29,383 nucleotides of DNA from CAZUXY01 sp964624235 (lineage in GTDB: Bacteria > Spirochaetota > UBA4802 > UBA5368), in NCBI GenBank assembly GCA_964624235.1, contig CAZUXY010000056.1, positions 1 through 29,383 of the forward strand, given 5' to 3'. Made by a program: the position numbers and the translations under genes. The notes beneath the pieces were generated by a model. It did not search any database and was not told the origin of the DNA. It saw only the letters and a list, made by a program, of their open reading frames with translations. Of this stretch, positions 1 through 7,067 are shown one piece after another (position 1 is the stretch's first letter; each line of letters begins with the position of its first letter).

Positions 1-87
1 CGATGTGCACGGATGCACGAGTGCCGGCGTTACAACAGGACGTTGTGTCGTTAGCCGGCCGATGTGCACGGATGCACGAGTGCCGGC
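1..87. repeat. Two copies of a 28-bp direct repeat
   Basis: The same 28-bp unit, beginning CGATGTGCACGG and ending GAGTGCCGGC, occurs at 1-28 and 60-87 with a 31-bp spacer. The unit contains the near-palindrome GTGCAC-GGAT-GCAC and ends in GCCGGC. The spacer also ends in GCCGGC and contains ACAAC...GTTGT, so the flanks are not independent of the repeat. The window starts inside this array, so more copies may lie to the left. It could be an intergenic minisatellite or the end of a CRISPR-like array; two copies cannot decide. Confidence 0.6.
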
Positions 88-446
88 TATGCCAGGGAGG
101 GCAATGAGCCGGCGCTAAGATCGTAAAGGGTTGGGGTGTTTCTCTGAGAGTAATATCCCTGGTTCAGGCCCGGGGAACCATGCAAAGGGACAGGGGCATT
201 ATAAAAAATTAAAAAAATAACTGTTGACTAAATTTCATGAGGAAACGATGAATCCTTGACATTTTCTTTAAATAATATTTACCTTTTGTTAACCGTTTAT
301 ACGGTGAAGAGCTAAGACCATGTTCGCTACCTCCGGCGGAACCTGCCGATCAGCCGCATACACCTCGCCATACGGACGTACGGCGGTTTTTTCCGGTGTT
401 GGGTTCTCTGTAATTTATCCTTCCCATCTCATCAAGGAGTATATCC
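88..446 (+). other. 359-bp non-coding leader before the phosphate genes
   Basis: No convincing gene is seen here. Positions 100-205 are G-rich and probably structured (for example GGTTC at 161-165 facing GAACC further on), followed by an AT-rich tract at about 200-300. I could not match the G-rich part to a riboswitch class. The AT-rich part probably holds the promoter for the genes at 447 onward. Confidence 0.35.
256..284 (+). promoter_or_regulatory. Weak candidate promoter for the DUF47-pit operon
   Basis: TTGACA at 256-261 is a perfect -35 hexamer, but the hexamers 17-18 bp downstream (TTACCT/TACCTT) are poor -10 matches. A poor -10 beside a good -35 could mean activator dependence, for example under phosphate starvation. 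I could not recognise a Pho box with confidence. Confidence 0.3.
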
Positions 447-1079
447 ATGTTTAAAAAACTGATTCCCCGGGAAACCGGTTTTTTCGACCGGTTCGACAGG
501 ATGTGCGGAAATATCGTCGAGGGGGCCCTTATATTCAAACAGCTCGTCAAGGACGGCAAAACCCAGGTAAAGGACCACGCATCACGGCTGAAAGACGTCG
601 AGCACCGGAACGACGAGCTCGTCCACGATACCCTGTCGCAGCTCCACAAAACCTTCATCACCCCCATCGACCGGGAATATATACGCAAGCTCGCCGTGAA
701 GCTCGACGATATACTGGATCTTACCGACATCGCCGCGTCGAGCATCGTGCTCTATAAACCAAAAAAAGTTCCCCTCGAACTGGGCATGCTCGCGCAGGTG
801 CTGGTCGGTAGCGCGGAAACCATCCGCGAGATGGTGGGCCTTATACGTAATCTCAATACGAACTCGTCCCGCATCATGGAGCTTACCATCGAGATCAAGG
901 GACTGGAAAACGAGGCCGACATGCTGCGCCGCACCATCATGGCGCGGCTGTTCGAAAAGGAGAAAAACGCGATAGAGCTGATAAAATGGAAGGACATCAT
1001 CTCGTCGGTGGAAAACGCCACCGACATGTGCGAAGACGTCAGCGATCTCGTTGAAGCGGTCGTGCTGGAAAACCTTTAA
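447..1079 (+). CDS. DUF47 family phosphate transport regulator (PhoU-like)
   Basis: This 210-residue, almost entirely helical protein has the character of the DUF47 family: a MFKKLIPRE start, PhoU-like helical hairpins, and alternating charged and hydrophobic residues such as 'KDVEHRNDELVHDTL' and 'IKGLENEADMLRRTI'. DUF47 proteins are cytoplasmic partners of low-affinity phosphate transporters and are thought to tune their activity. The start at 447 is preceded by AAGGAG at a good distance. A PiT permease begins 12 bp after the stop, so the two are almost certainly one operon, which is the classic DUF47-pit pairing. No catalytic role is expected. Confidence 0.92.
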   Translation: MFKKLIPRETGFFDRFDRMCGNIVEGALIFKQLVKDGKTQVKDHASRLKDVEHRNDELVHDTLSQLHKTFITPIDREYIRKLAVKLDDILDLTDIAASSIVLYKPKKVPLELGMLAQVLVGSAETIREMVGLIRNLNTNSSRIMELTIEIKGLENEADMLRRTIMARLFEKEKNAIELIKWKDIISSVENATDMCEDVSDLVEAVVLENL

Positions 1080-1091
1080 GCGGGGGACTCC

Positions 1092-2093
1092 ATGACCGTA
1101 TCGATCATCATCATTATACTGCTTGCCCTCCTGTTCGATTTCCTCAACGGGATGAACGACGCGGCGAACTCCATCGCCACCATCGTGGCGACCAGGGTAT
1201 TGACCCCGGGCAAGGCGGTGCTGTGGGCGGCCTTTTTCAATTTCGTCGCCGCGTTCGCCTTCGGTGTCCATGTGGCAGACACCATCGGAAGGGGGATCAT
1301 CGAAACCTCGGTGGTAAGCCCCGGTCTCATCTTTATCACCCTCGTCAGCGCCATAGTGTGGACGCATATCTGCACGCGGATAGGCCTGCCGATCAGCGTG
1401 TCCCATGCCCTGGTGGGCGGCCTGATAGGGACCGCCGTCGCGCGGGTCGGTTTCGACGCCATCGTTCCCTCCGGAATCATAAAGATTGCCGTGTTTATCG
1501 TCGTGTCCCCATTTATCGGCACGGTACTGGGGTACCTGACCATGCTGGCGGTGTACTGGATATGCCGGCGGCAGGAACCAAAAAAAATATACCGCCGGTT
1601 CAAGCACCTGCAGCTCGTTTCCGCGGCCTTTTACAGCCTGGGACACGGCACTAACGACGCCCAGAAGACCATGGGTATCATCGCGATCCTTCTCTACAGC
1701 CAGGGGTATCTGGGAGATACCTTTTACGTCCCCCTCTGGGTGGTATTGAGCTGTCACTTCGTCATCGCTATGGGCACCCTGATGGGCGGCTGGAAGGTCG
1801 TCGAGACTCTGGGAATGAAGATGACCAAACTGCAGCCGCCCCACGGGTTCAGCGCCGAAACGGCGGCCGCCGCTTCGATCCTGTTCTCTTCCGTACTGGG
1901 TATCCCGGTGTCCACCACCCACACCATCACGGGGGCGGTAATCGGCGTGGGGGCCACCACCAGGTTCTCAACAATCCGGTGGGGACTCGCCTACCGGATC
2001 ATCTGGGCATGGATTCTGACCATTCCCTGCACGGCGGTCTTCGCGGCCCTCTGCTGGTACCTCTTCGATTTCGCGAGTAAAATTAAAGGCTGA
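1092..2093 (+). CDS. pit: PiT family inorganic phosphate transporter
   Basis: This 333-residue, highly hydrophobic permease has the duplicated PiT signature: 'DFLNGMNDAANSIATIVA' near residues 17-34 and 'GHGTNDAQKTMGI' near residues 184-196. The conserved 'VSTTHTITGAVIGVG' stretch follows near residue 275. The family moves phosphate (or metal-phosphate) across the inner membrane driven by H+ or Na+. It is shorter than E. coli PitA (about 500 residues), in line with the compact PiT proteins usually found beside DUF47 partners. It follows the DUF47 gene by 12 bp with a GGGGG ribosome-binding stretch. Sulfate transport, known for a few PiT relatives, is less likely next to DUF47. Confidence 0.93.
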   Translation: MTVSIIIIILLALLFDFLNGMNDAANSIATIVATRVLTPGKAVLWAAFFNFVAAFAFGVHVADTIGRGIIETSVVSPGLIFITLVSAIVWTHICTRIGLPISVSHALVGGLIGTAVARVGFDAIVPSGIIKIAVFIVVSPFIGTVLGYLTMLAVYWICRRQEPKKIYRRFKHLQLVSAAFYSLGHGTNDAQKTMGIIAILLYSQGYLGDTFYVPLWVVLSCHFVIAMGTLMGGWKVVETLGMKMTKLQPPHGFSAETAAAASILFSSVLGIPVSTTHTITGAVIGVGATTRFSTIRWGLAYRIIWAWILTIPCTAVFAALCWYLFDFASKIKG

Positions 2094-2171
2094 GCGCCGC
2101 GGGCACAGGGCGTCTTCGCGCGGGAGGGATGCCGCCGCGCGGCGTACGCGGCGCCCCGCCGCTCCCAAAGA

Positions 2172-2191
2172 CCCGGAACCAGGCCTCCGGG
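2172..2191. terminator. Possible hairpin between converging pit and purC
   Basis: CCCGGA (2172-2177) and TCCGGG (2186-2191) form a 6-bp stem with an 8-base loop between two convergent genes. There is no real T-run on either side, so intrinsic termination is doubtful. The rest of the 2094-2214 gap is very GC-rich with overlapping GCCGCG/CGCGGC palindromes. Confidence 0.25.
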
Positions 2192-2214
2192 TGCGTGTTC
2201 CCTGAGGAGACCTG

Positions 2215-3048
2215 TTATAAAAATTTCTCTTTGAGATCATCCGCGGTGAGCTGGTTCCTCGCCCTGATGGTGCGCTCACCGTTCATGAACTTCGTCTCTA
2301 TACACTGCGTGTAGACGGTGCAGTTGCCGTCGCCGTCGGGGCTGTATCCCCTGCAGACGCGCAGCACGTCGGGAGAGATCTCGTCGATCAGGACGATTTT
2401 GCCCTTGCCCGACCTGAGCCTGCCAAGCTCGAACTTCCCGTCTACGATATGCAACCCTTTGGACTCAAGCTCGGCGCTCACCACACCGGCGATTTCCTTA
2501 ACAAGCTTTTCAACGTAATCTATCTCTTTTCTGCTCATGACGCCGGCGGCTTCGAGGCTCTCGAAGGTAATCAGGATATCCTTATCGCCCTTGGTCCACG
2601 CCTCGACGACCCTGTTGAGGTTTTTACAGGGCCGTATAAAGGGATACCTTCTCCAGAAGCTTCCCTGGCCGTTGTTCCTCCAGGTGAACTCAAGGTTCAA
2701 AAGGGGCGCCGAGCCTTCCACCCGCGGCGCTTCCTCGGACATGCTGATGGGAACGGCGGGTTCAACCACCATTTCATTGTCGCTGATGGTATCGATGTAG
2801 TGCGAGGGTATGTTTTTCCCGTTAAGCAGTTTGAAAAAATAGCTAGCGAATTTACACGCGACGGCGCCCTTCCCGGGGATCTCACCCACCACCGTGTCAT
2901 ACCCGGGGTCGAATATGACTTTTCCGTTTTCGATATAACCCGTTCCGCGATCGGTGAAGACAAAACGGTATTTGCCGGCGTATTTCCCCTCCGCTATTTC
3001 GTACACGTCCTTCGACTTTCCCCGGTAGATCAGTTTTTCCTCAGCCAT
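2215..3048 (-). CDS. purC: Phosphoribosylaminoimidazole-succinocarboxamide synthase (SAICAR synthetase)
   Basis: This 277-residue cytoplasmic enzyme would join CAIR and aspartate, using ATP, to make SAICAR in purine biosynthesis. Visible hallmarks are the N-terminal nucleotide-binding strand-loop 'LIYRGKSKDVYEI' (residues 6-18), 'DGKFELGR' (203-210) and 'LIDEISPDVLR' (220-230), corresponding to the LxDxKxEFG and DExxTPDSxR motifs. The central part, with 'FTWRNNGQGSFWRRYPF' (121-137), differs from the usual ExVVRNxxxGS segment, so this is a divergent branch. A good ribosome-binding site (GGGAGG) lies upstream of ATG 3048. No other pur genes are in the window, so it stands alone, as purC often does. 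Confidence 0.85.
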   Translation of the reverse strand: MAEEKLIYRGKSKDVYEIAEGKYAGKYRFVFTDRGTGYIENGKVIFDPGYDTVVGEIPGKGAVACKFASYFFKLLNGKNIPSHYIDTISDNEMVVEPAVPISMSEEAPRVEGSAPLLNLEFTWRNNGQGSFWRRYPFIRPCKNLNRVVEAWTKGDKDILITFESLEAAGVMSRKEIDYVEKLVKEIAGVVSAELESKGLHIVDGKFELGRLRSGKGKIVLIDEISPDVLRVCRGYSPDGDGNCTVYTQCIETKFMNGERTIRARNQLTADDLKEKFL

Positions 3049-3237
3049 AAGGTCTCCCTCCCGTCAGATATACCCCCATTCAGGATGGTGTAAACACGGC
3101 CACCTGAACAGGTTGTATGGAACCTCCAATCTGACATAAACCGCCCGAACAGGGAAAGTAAAATTTAGTGCCGCTGATAATTAATTTAGAAAAAATACAT
3201 TGTGCGCGGGAAGCCTCATGAAGGGGTCAGGCCACGG

Positions 3238-3909
3238 TCACCGTTCTTTTACCCATCTCGCGGCCACGAAGGCCCCGGTTAAAGCGCCGGAGGATTCCCG
3301 TTCCACACGCGCCGCCCGTTCGGGCGTTTCGTCCCGTTCGAAATGGACGCAGGTGCGCGCCTGTCCCCCGCCCAGGGGAACCAGGGAAAGCAGTTCCCGG
3401 GGCGAGCGGAAGACCGCGTCGGAGAATATGCTCCGGCCCTTTTCGGCGTCGGCGCGGCGGCGGACGGCCCAGGACGAGAGGCGGTTAAGGGTGGCTATGA
3501 CGATCACGCCGCCCGGCCTGGTAACGCGGAACAGTTCGGCCGCCGCCTCCCTCCCCGCCCGGATAAACTCCAGGGCCGTGACGGAAACGGTTTTGTCGAA
3601 GACGCCGTCCCTGAAGGGCAGTCGCAGCATGTCGGCCTGCAGGGGCATGAAGGGCCGGCCCAGCGTTTTACGGGCGGCGAACCGCACCATGGGCAGGGAG
3701 ATATCCATCCCGGTCACGCGGGCCCCGGCGTTCAGAAGGTCCATGGTGAACAGGCCGGTGCCGCAGCCGGCGTCCAGTATATCCTCCCCCCTGCCGGGGT
3801 GGAGCATTTCCCTGATGAGGGCGCGTTCGTATTCCAGTATCAGCGCGCCCAGGGGTGTGGCGAACCAGGCTTCGTACTTTTCAGGCCAGTCATCGAAGGA
3901 TTGTGTCAT
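3238..3909 (-). CDS. Class I SAM-dependent methyltransferase
   Basis: The protein of about 223 residues has a Rossmann methyltransferase fold. Motif I 'ILDAGCGTGLF' lies near residues 45-55, the acidic ribose-binding position is in 'VTGMDISLPMVRFA', motif II/III is 'LPFRDGVFDKTVSVTALEF', and 'RVTRPGGVIVIATLNR' follows. This arrangement is typical of UbiE/Methyltransf_11-type enzymes acting on small molecules or lipids, but the substrate cannot be read from sequence. Translation can start at GTG 3912 or the adjacent ATG 3909; ATG is preferred. It is separated from purC by about 190 bp and probably has its own promoter. Confidence 0.85.
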   Translation of the reverse strand: MTQSFDDWPEKYEAWFATPLGALILEYERALIREMLHPGRGEDILDAGCGTGLFTMDLLNAGARVTGMDISLPMVRFAARKTLGRPFMPLQADMLRLPFRDGVFDKTVSVTALEFIRAGREAAAELFRVTRPGGVIVIATLNRLSSWAVRRRADAEKGRSIFSDAVFRSPRELLSLVPLGGGQARTCVHFERDETPERAARVERESSGALTGAFVAARWVKER

Positions 3910-4144
3910 CACAGGCCGCCCGTCCGCATACCGATTCGGTCCGGACCTGTATTTATACTACACCGTATCATGCGATCCATTACAAGCATACTCCTCTGCC
4001 GGCGGCGTTGTAAGAGCGCGCGCCCTGTTCAGGGCGGATACGTTACCCTACCACTACACGCGCCGTATTCAATTACTATTTTCGGTGTGGCCAAGAAGCG
4101 CTGCCCCATGTAAAAATCTTTATTTACACTAAACCTTTTAATCA
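3910..4144. other. Intergenic region with no gene seen
   Basis: This non-coding stretch lies between the divergent methyltransferase and the small Cys-rich gene. It contains short GC palindromes (for example CGCGCG near 4017 and a CCCTG...CAGGG pair) but no open frame with a ribosome-binding site. Its right edge becomes AT-rich and leads into the promoter at 4145. Confidence 0.4.
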
Positions 4145-4173
4145 TTGACACTAAAGCAGGCACGTCGTATTAT
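4145..4173 (+). promoter_or_regulatory. Near-consensus sigma-70 promoter
   Basis: TTGACA at 4145-4150 is followed by exactly 17 bp and TATTAT at 4168-4173, which is 11 of 12 matches to the housekeeping consensus at optimal spacing. It points to the small Cys-rich gene at 4276, giving a leader of about 95 nt, and possibly to the gene at 4680. This is the clearest promoter in the window. Confidence 0.7.
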
Positions 4174-4275
4174 TAATGAAGGATTTCCCGTATCGCCGTA
4201 TGCATTGGTACGCGTTTTCCCGATCTGAATCGTCAGCGCCGTCAGGGCGCGTAAAATTCCGTGAAGGATGGGCCC

Positions 4276-4527
4276 ATGAAGCTGGAAGAATGCCGCGGAT
4301 GCAGCTGCTATCAGGGCGAGATCGACGCCGTCACGATCGAATGTACGTTCTGGAATAAAACCGACCTGCGCCTCATTGTAAGAAACGGACCATCGGACCC
4401 AAGGGTGGTGATCTGTCCCAGGCTGAAGGAACAGAAAGAGCACTGCACCCCCCCTGACCTTTATTTCACGGAACCCGCGCCGGCGCGCGACCCGCGCGAA
4501 ACAGGCCCGGTACCCGCGCAGAGGTAA
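4276..4527 (+). CDS. Small Cys-rich hypothetical protein
   Basis: I do not recognise this 83-residue soluble protein. It begins MKLEECRGCSCYQGEID, giving C-x2-C-x-C close to the N-terminus, with further cysteines in 'TIECTFW', 'VVICPRL' and 'HCTPP'. This suggests a metal-binding (Zn or Fe-S) or disulfide-rich mini-protein; the Pro/Arg-rich tail looks disordered. ATG 4276 is chosen because GAAGGA sits 7 bases upstream; the in-frame GTG at 4261 has no comparable site. A near-consensus promoter lies about 100 bp upstream, which supports a real, expressed gene. Confidence 0.6.
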   Translation: MKLEECRGCSCYQGEIDAVTIECTFWNKTDLRLIVRNGPSDPRVVICPRLKEQKEHCTPPDLYFTEPAPARDPRETGPVPAQR

Positions 4528-4679
4528 CCGCGACAGTCTCTCTCCGCCGCCCAGGTACCCGTCGCTTCACCACACCCTGTTTTGTGCTTGATGCATTGTT
4601 TATACCGCATATATACTGCCTGTTCATAGTCTCCCCTGCGTACACCATGTTTCCATATCAACAGAACCCGGAGCATGCC

Positions 4680-5531
4680 ATGAAAAAAAAACCGTCATTC
4701 CTTCCCCTGGCGCCGATCATCATCACCGCGGCCGTGCTCGTCACAGGTCTTTACGCCGCGCTCCTTAACCGCCCTGATAAAATAACGGCCGGCAGCACCC
4801 TCAAAGACATCTACAACCGCTACGATGTCTCCCATCTTACCGACGGAACGTGGGCCTCGTGGTGCGAGGGGGAAAAGGATGACGGGAAAGGGACCAGGAT
4901 TACCATGACCTATATATCCACCATGAGGATCAACGCCCTGTATATCAAGAACGGGTTCGGCCTCAGAAAGTACTTCGGGCTGAACAACAGGGTCAAAAGG
5001 ATGAAGATCACCGCGGGCAACGGTCCCACCGTCGTCATCACCCTTGAAGACAGTCCCGGGATACAGCGGTTCGGTTTTTCACCGGAGCTTACAGGAAAAG
5101 TATTCACCTACCAGATACTGGAAACCTACAGGGGATCGAAGTTCAACGACACCTGCATCGCCGAGATCGCCTTCTCACCCGCCTCCATACCGGACACCGA
5201 AGCGATGCCGCGTTTCAAGTCGTTCAGCTTCAATATGCCCGAGGGCAAGGGATTGGGCAGGAGGATAATACTCTACGCCGACGGAAAGGTGGGAGGCGAG
5301 CATGAACGGGGCCACCAGCTGAGCACCACCATAGTCTCGGGCACCTGGAAAAAGAACCCGGACGGTTCGGTCAGAATAGAATACACCTGGTTGAAACCGG
5401 TGAGCATGGGCAAATCGATTGAAGATTACACCACTGAACCCCGAAAGGCCTCCCTTGTGCTCAAGCACTTCGGCATCGACGCCATTATCGACGACAGGGG
5501 CAACCGGGCGCAGGACCTCAGCTGGGAATAA
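4680..5531 (+). CDS. Membrane-anchored protein with NADase-type glycan-binding (discoidin-like) domain
   Basis: This 283-residue protein has an N-terminal hydrophobic segment (about residues 8-26) acting as signal peptide or anchor. Next comes a domain of about 110 residues that reads like the NADase-type glycan-binding/F5-8 fold: 'HLTDGTWASWCEG' is followed by 'GTRITMTY', 'INALYIKNGFGLRKYFGLNNRVKRMKI' and 'ITLEDSPGIQRFGF'. In that family the domain binds glycans or surface partners. The C-terminal half ('GGEHERGHQLSTTIVSGTW' and onward) looks like a beta-rich domain measuring or binding an unknown ligand. The start at 4680 has GGAG 6 bases upstream; an in-frame ATG at 4584 would add an implausible leader. 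It ends 3 bp from the convergent ferritin-like gene. Confidence 0.65.
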   Translation: MKKKPSFLPLAPIIITAAVLVTGLYAALLNRPDKITAGSTLKDIYNRYDVSHLTDGTWASWCEGEKDDGKGTRITMTYISTMRINALYIKNGFGLRKYFGLNNRVKRMKITAGNGPTVVITLEDSPGIQRFGFSPELTGKVFTYQILETYRGSKFNDTCIAEIAFSPASIPDTEAMPRFKSFSFNMPEGKGLGRRIILYADGKVGGEHERGHQLSTTIVSGTWKKNPDGSVRIEYTWLKPVSMGKSIEDYTTEPRKASLVLKHFGIDAIIDDRGNRAQDLSWE

Positions 5532-5534
5532 GCG

Positions 5535-5984
5535 TTACTTACCCAGCAGTTCGTTCACTTCCTTCTGGCCCTCGGCGAGTTCCTTTTTCTGCTCGCTGTC
5601 CTTGTAGAGCAAGAGCGCCTGAAATTCACCCACATGGGTTTTCTCCTCGCGGGCGATGTCCAGAAGGATTTTCTTCAGCCTGGCGTCGCCCGTAAGAGAC
5701 GCCATCTGTTCGTAAAGATTGACCGCATCCAGTTCGGCGATGATCGCCGCCCGGAGTATTTCTTTGTCCAGGTCCTCTTTTTTGATTTTGTCGATACTAA
5801 TGGGAATTTCCGAAAGCACGTGGCCCACCTCCTCGTTTTTGCACGACAGAACCCCCAGGGCCGCGCTGCCAGCCAGGAAACACGACAGGCGTATGAAATG
5901 CCTGCGGTTCAGTCCCGGCAGGATGGGGCCCGTAACGGCGCCCTTCACCAGCAGGGGCAGAGAGCGATATTTTGCATCATTCAT
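5535..5984 (-). CDS. Ferritin-like protein with Tat/lipoprotein-type leader
   Basis: Residues 65-149 resemble the short ferritin-like domain known from encapsulin cargo and demi-ferritins: 'AELDAVNLYEQMA' (83-95) and 'IAREEKTHVGEFQALL' (110-125) supply E84, E92, E113, H117 and E120 as likely di-iron ligands. Such proteins oxidise and store iron. The N-terminus (149 residues in total) has 'NRRHFIRLSCFLAGSAALGVLSC': a twin arginine (R27-R28), a hydrophobic stretch and a lipobox-like LSC ending at C48. This predicts Tat export and lipidation, unusual for a domain normally found in the cytoplasm or inside encapsulin shells. The 25-residue stretch before RR is long, and GGAAG abuts the ATG, so the start is not certain. 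Confidence 0.7.
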   Translation of the reverse strand: MNDAKYRSLPLLVKGAVTGPILPGLNRRHFIRLSCFLAGSAALGVLSCKNEEVGHVLSEIPISIDKIKKEDLDKEILRAAIIAELDAVNLYEQMASLTGDARLKKILLDIAREEKTHVGEFQALLLYKDSEQKKELAEGQKEVNELLGK

Positions 5985-6031
5985 CTTCCGTACCGTTTCT
6001 TAACGCGCGGTGATCGCCTCAGGGAGATTGC

Positions 6032-6059
6032 AGTATACCCATATGGATAAATAATTCAA
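6032..6059 (-). promoter_or_regulatory. Candidate promoter for the ferritin-like gene
   Basis: On the minus strand, TTGAAT (6059-6054) is followed after 16 bp by TATACT (6037-6032). This would start a transcript about 40 bases before ATG 5984. The match is 9 of 12 to the sigma-70 consensus. Confidence 0.4.
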
Positions 6060-6281
6060 ATAAAATTTTTTCTGTCAGAAACAGTAAAAAAACAATCGGG
6101 CACGGCGGTAATCCCGCTTGATCATCAGGCATTTCAGTTGTATGGTGTCGACGTTAAGGGCAATGAGAAATCAGATACGATTTCTTCACGTGCGTCCTGT
6201 CCCCGCACCCTTCGGCGCCGGCGGTATTGAATGCCCCCGGTGCGGGCGGGCGAATTATAAGGAGAACAAACGGTAGGTCCC
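6060..6281. other. Intergenic region before the Fe-S protein gene
   Basis: No gene is seen. CCCGCACC at about 6206 faces GGTGCGGG at about 6239 and could form a hairpin with a GC-rich loop just before the ribosome-binding site AAGGAG (about 6260). It may be a leader structure of the downstream gene. Confidence 0.35.
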
Positions 6282-7067
6282 ATGGGAAGATCCCGTTTCG
6301 TATACGACCTTTTAATGAAGTTTTACAAACCCTCCCGGATATGGGAGCGGATATCCCCGTTCAGGAAAAACGATTCCGAGCGTAATACCTCGGCCCACCT
6401 CATCCCGGTGTACATGGTGCTGTCGGGCGGAGAAAACGTCGTGCTTCCTTTAGCGATAATCGAAATCATGCTCGGGAAAACAGATACCATCGGCATCATG
6501 GCCGAGTGTCTCTGCCGGAGGGGAGAGGGCTGCGTACACCATCCCGCCGATATCGGCTGTCTTATACTGGGAGACGCCGCGCGGGACCTCGATCCGCGCC
6601 TGGGACGTCTCGTTACCAGGGAGGAGGCGACGGCCCACGCACACGGAGCCGTCGCCCGGGGGCTTTACCCCATGGTGGTGCACAACGAGTTCGACGCCTG
6701 GCTCTGGGGCATCGACTACCGCCGAATGATGAACATCTGTTTCTGCTGCGACTGCTGCTGCTCGGTGCGGAAGAGCGTAAGGCTGCGCAGGTCGGAGGGG
6801 TTTTTCCGCAATATACACCGCCTGCCCGGCCTCACGGTATATATAACAGAAAGCTGTGACGGCTGCGGGAAGTGCGCGGAGGCGTGCATGGCCGGGGCGG
6901 TCCGTATCGATAGCGGGAAGGCGGTCATCGATCTGAACGACTGCAAGGGATGCGGGCGATGCGCCCAGGTGTGCCCGCGCGGGGCCGTGGTGTTAAAGAT
7001 GGACGGCGCGGTCGATTGCCGGGAGGAACTGCTGGGAATTTACCGTAAGCGCGCCGGTCTTCTTTAA
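6282..7067 (+). CDS. 4Fe-4S ferredoxin-type protein with extra cysteine clusters
   Basis: The last 75 residues of this 261-residue protein are a classic 2[4Fe-4S] ferredoxin: C192-C195-C198-C202 and C221-C224-C227-C231 in the CxxCxxCxxxC pattern. Upstream there are two unusual cysteine sets, 'CLCRRGEGC' plus C93 (C76, C78, C84, C93) and 'CFCCDCCC' (C153-C160). The N-terminal domain therefore probably binds another cluster or metal. It has no signal peptide and is likely a cytoplasmic electron carrier or oxidoreductase subunit of unknown partner. AAGGAG lies somewhat far (about 17 bases) from ATG 6282. Its stop overlaps the stop of the convergent SDR-radical SAM gene. Confidence 0.75.
   Translation: MGRSRFVYDLLMKFYKPSRIWERISPFRKNDSERNTSAHLIPVYMVLSGGENVVLPLAIIEIMLGKTDTIGIMAECLCRRGEGCVHHPADIGCLILGDAARDLDPRLGRLVTREEATAHAHGAVARGLYPMVVHNEFDAWLWGIDYRRMMNICFCCDCCCSVRKSVRLRRSEGFFRNIHRLPGLTVYITESCDGCGKCAEACMAGAVRIDSGKAVIDLNDCKGCGRCAQVCPRGAVVLKMDGAVDCREELLGIYRKRAGLL

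Noticed and set aside
1..87. CRISPR array
   Set aside because: Only two repeat copies are visible, the spacer shares its end with the repeat and there are no cas genes in the window. Kept as a generic direct repeat.
120..205. TPP or cyclic-di-AMP riboswitch
   Set aside because: CTGAGA and a trailing AGGGA recall TPP, and CGCTAAG-ATCGTAA recalls ydaO, but other invariant parts (such as CTGATC for TPP) are missing, and a promoter-like region lies between it and the next gene.
582..1922. Long minus-strand open frame (446 codons) opposite the phosphate genes
   Set aside because: It is antisense to two certain genes, is low-complexity His/Asp/Gly-rich and lacks a ribosome-binding site; a by-product of GC-rich codon use.
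4138..4443. Minus-strand frame of 101 codons over the small Cys-rich gene
   Set aside because: It runs across the near-consensus plus-strand promoter and lacks start signals; the plus-strand gene has promoter, ribosome-binding site and Cys motifs.
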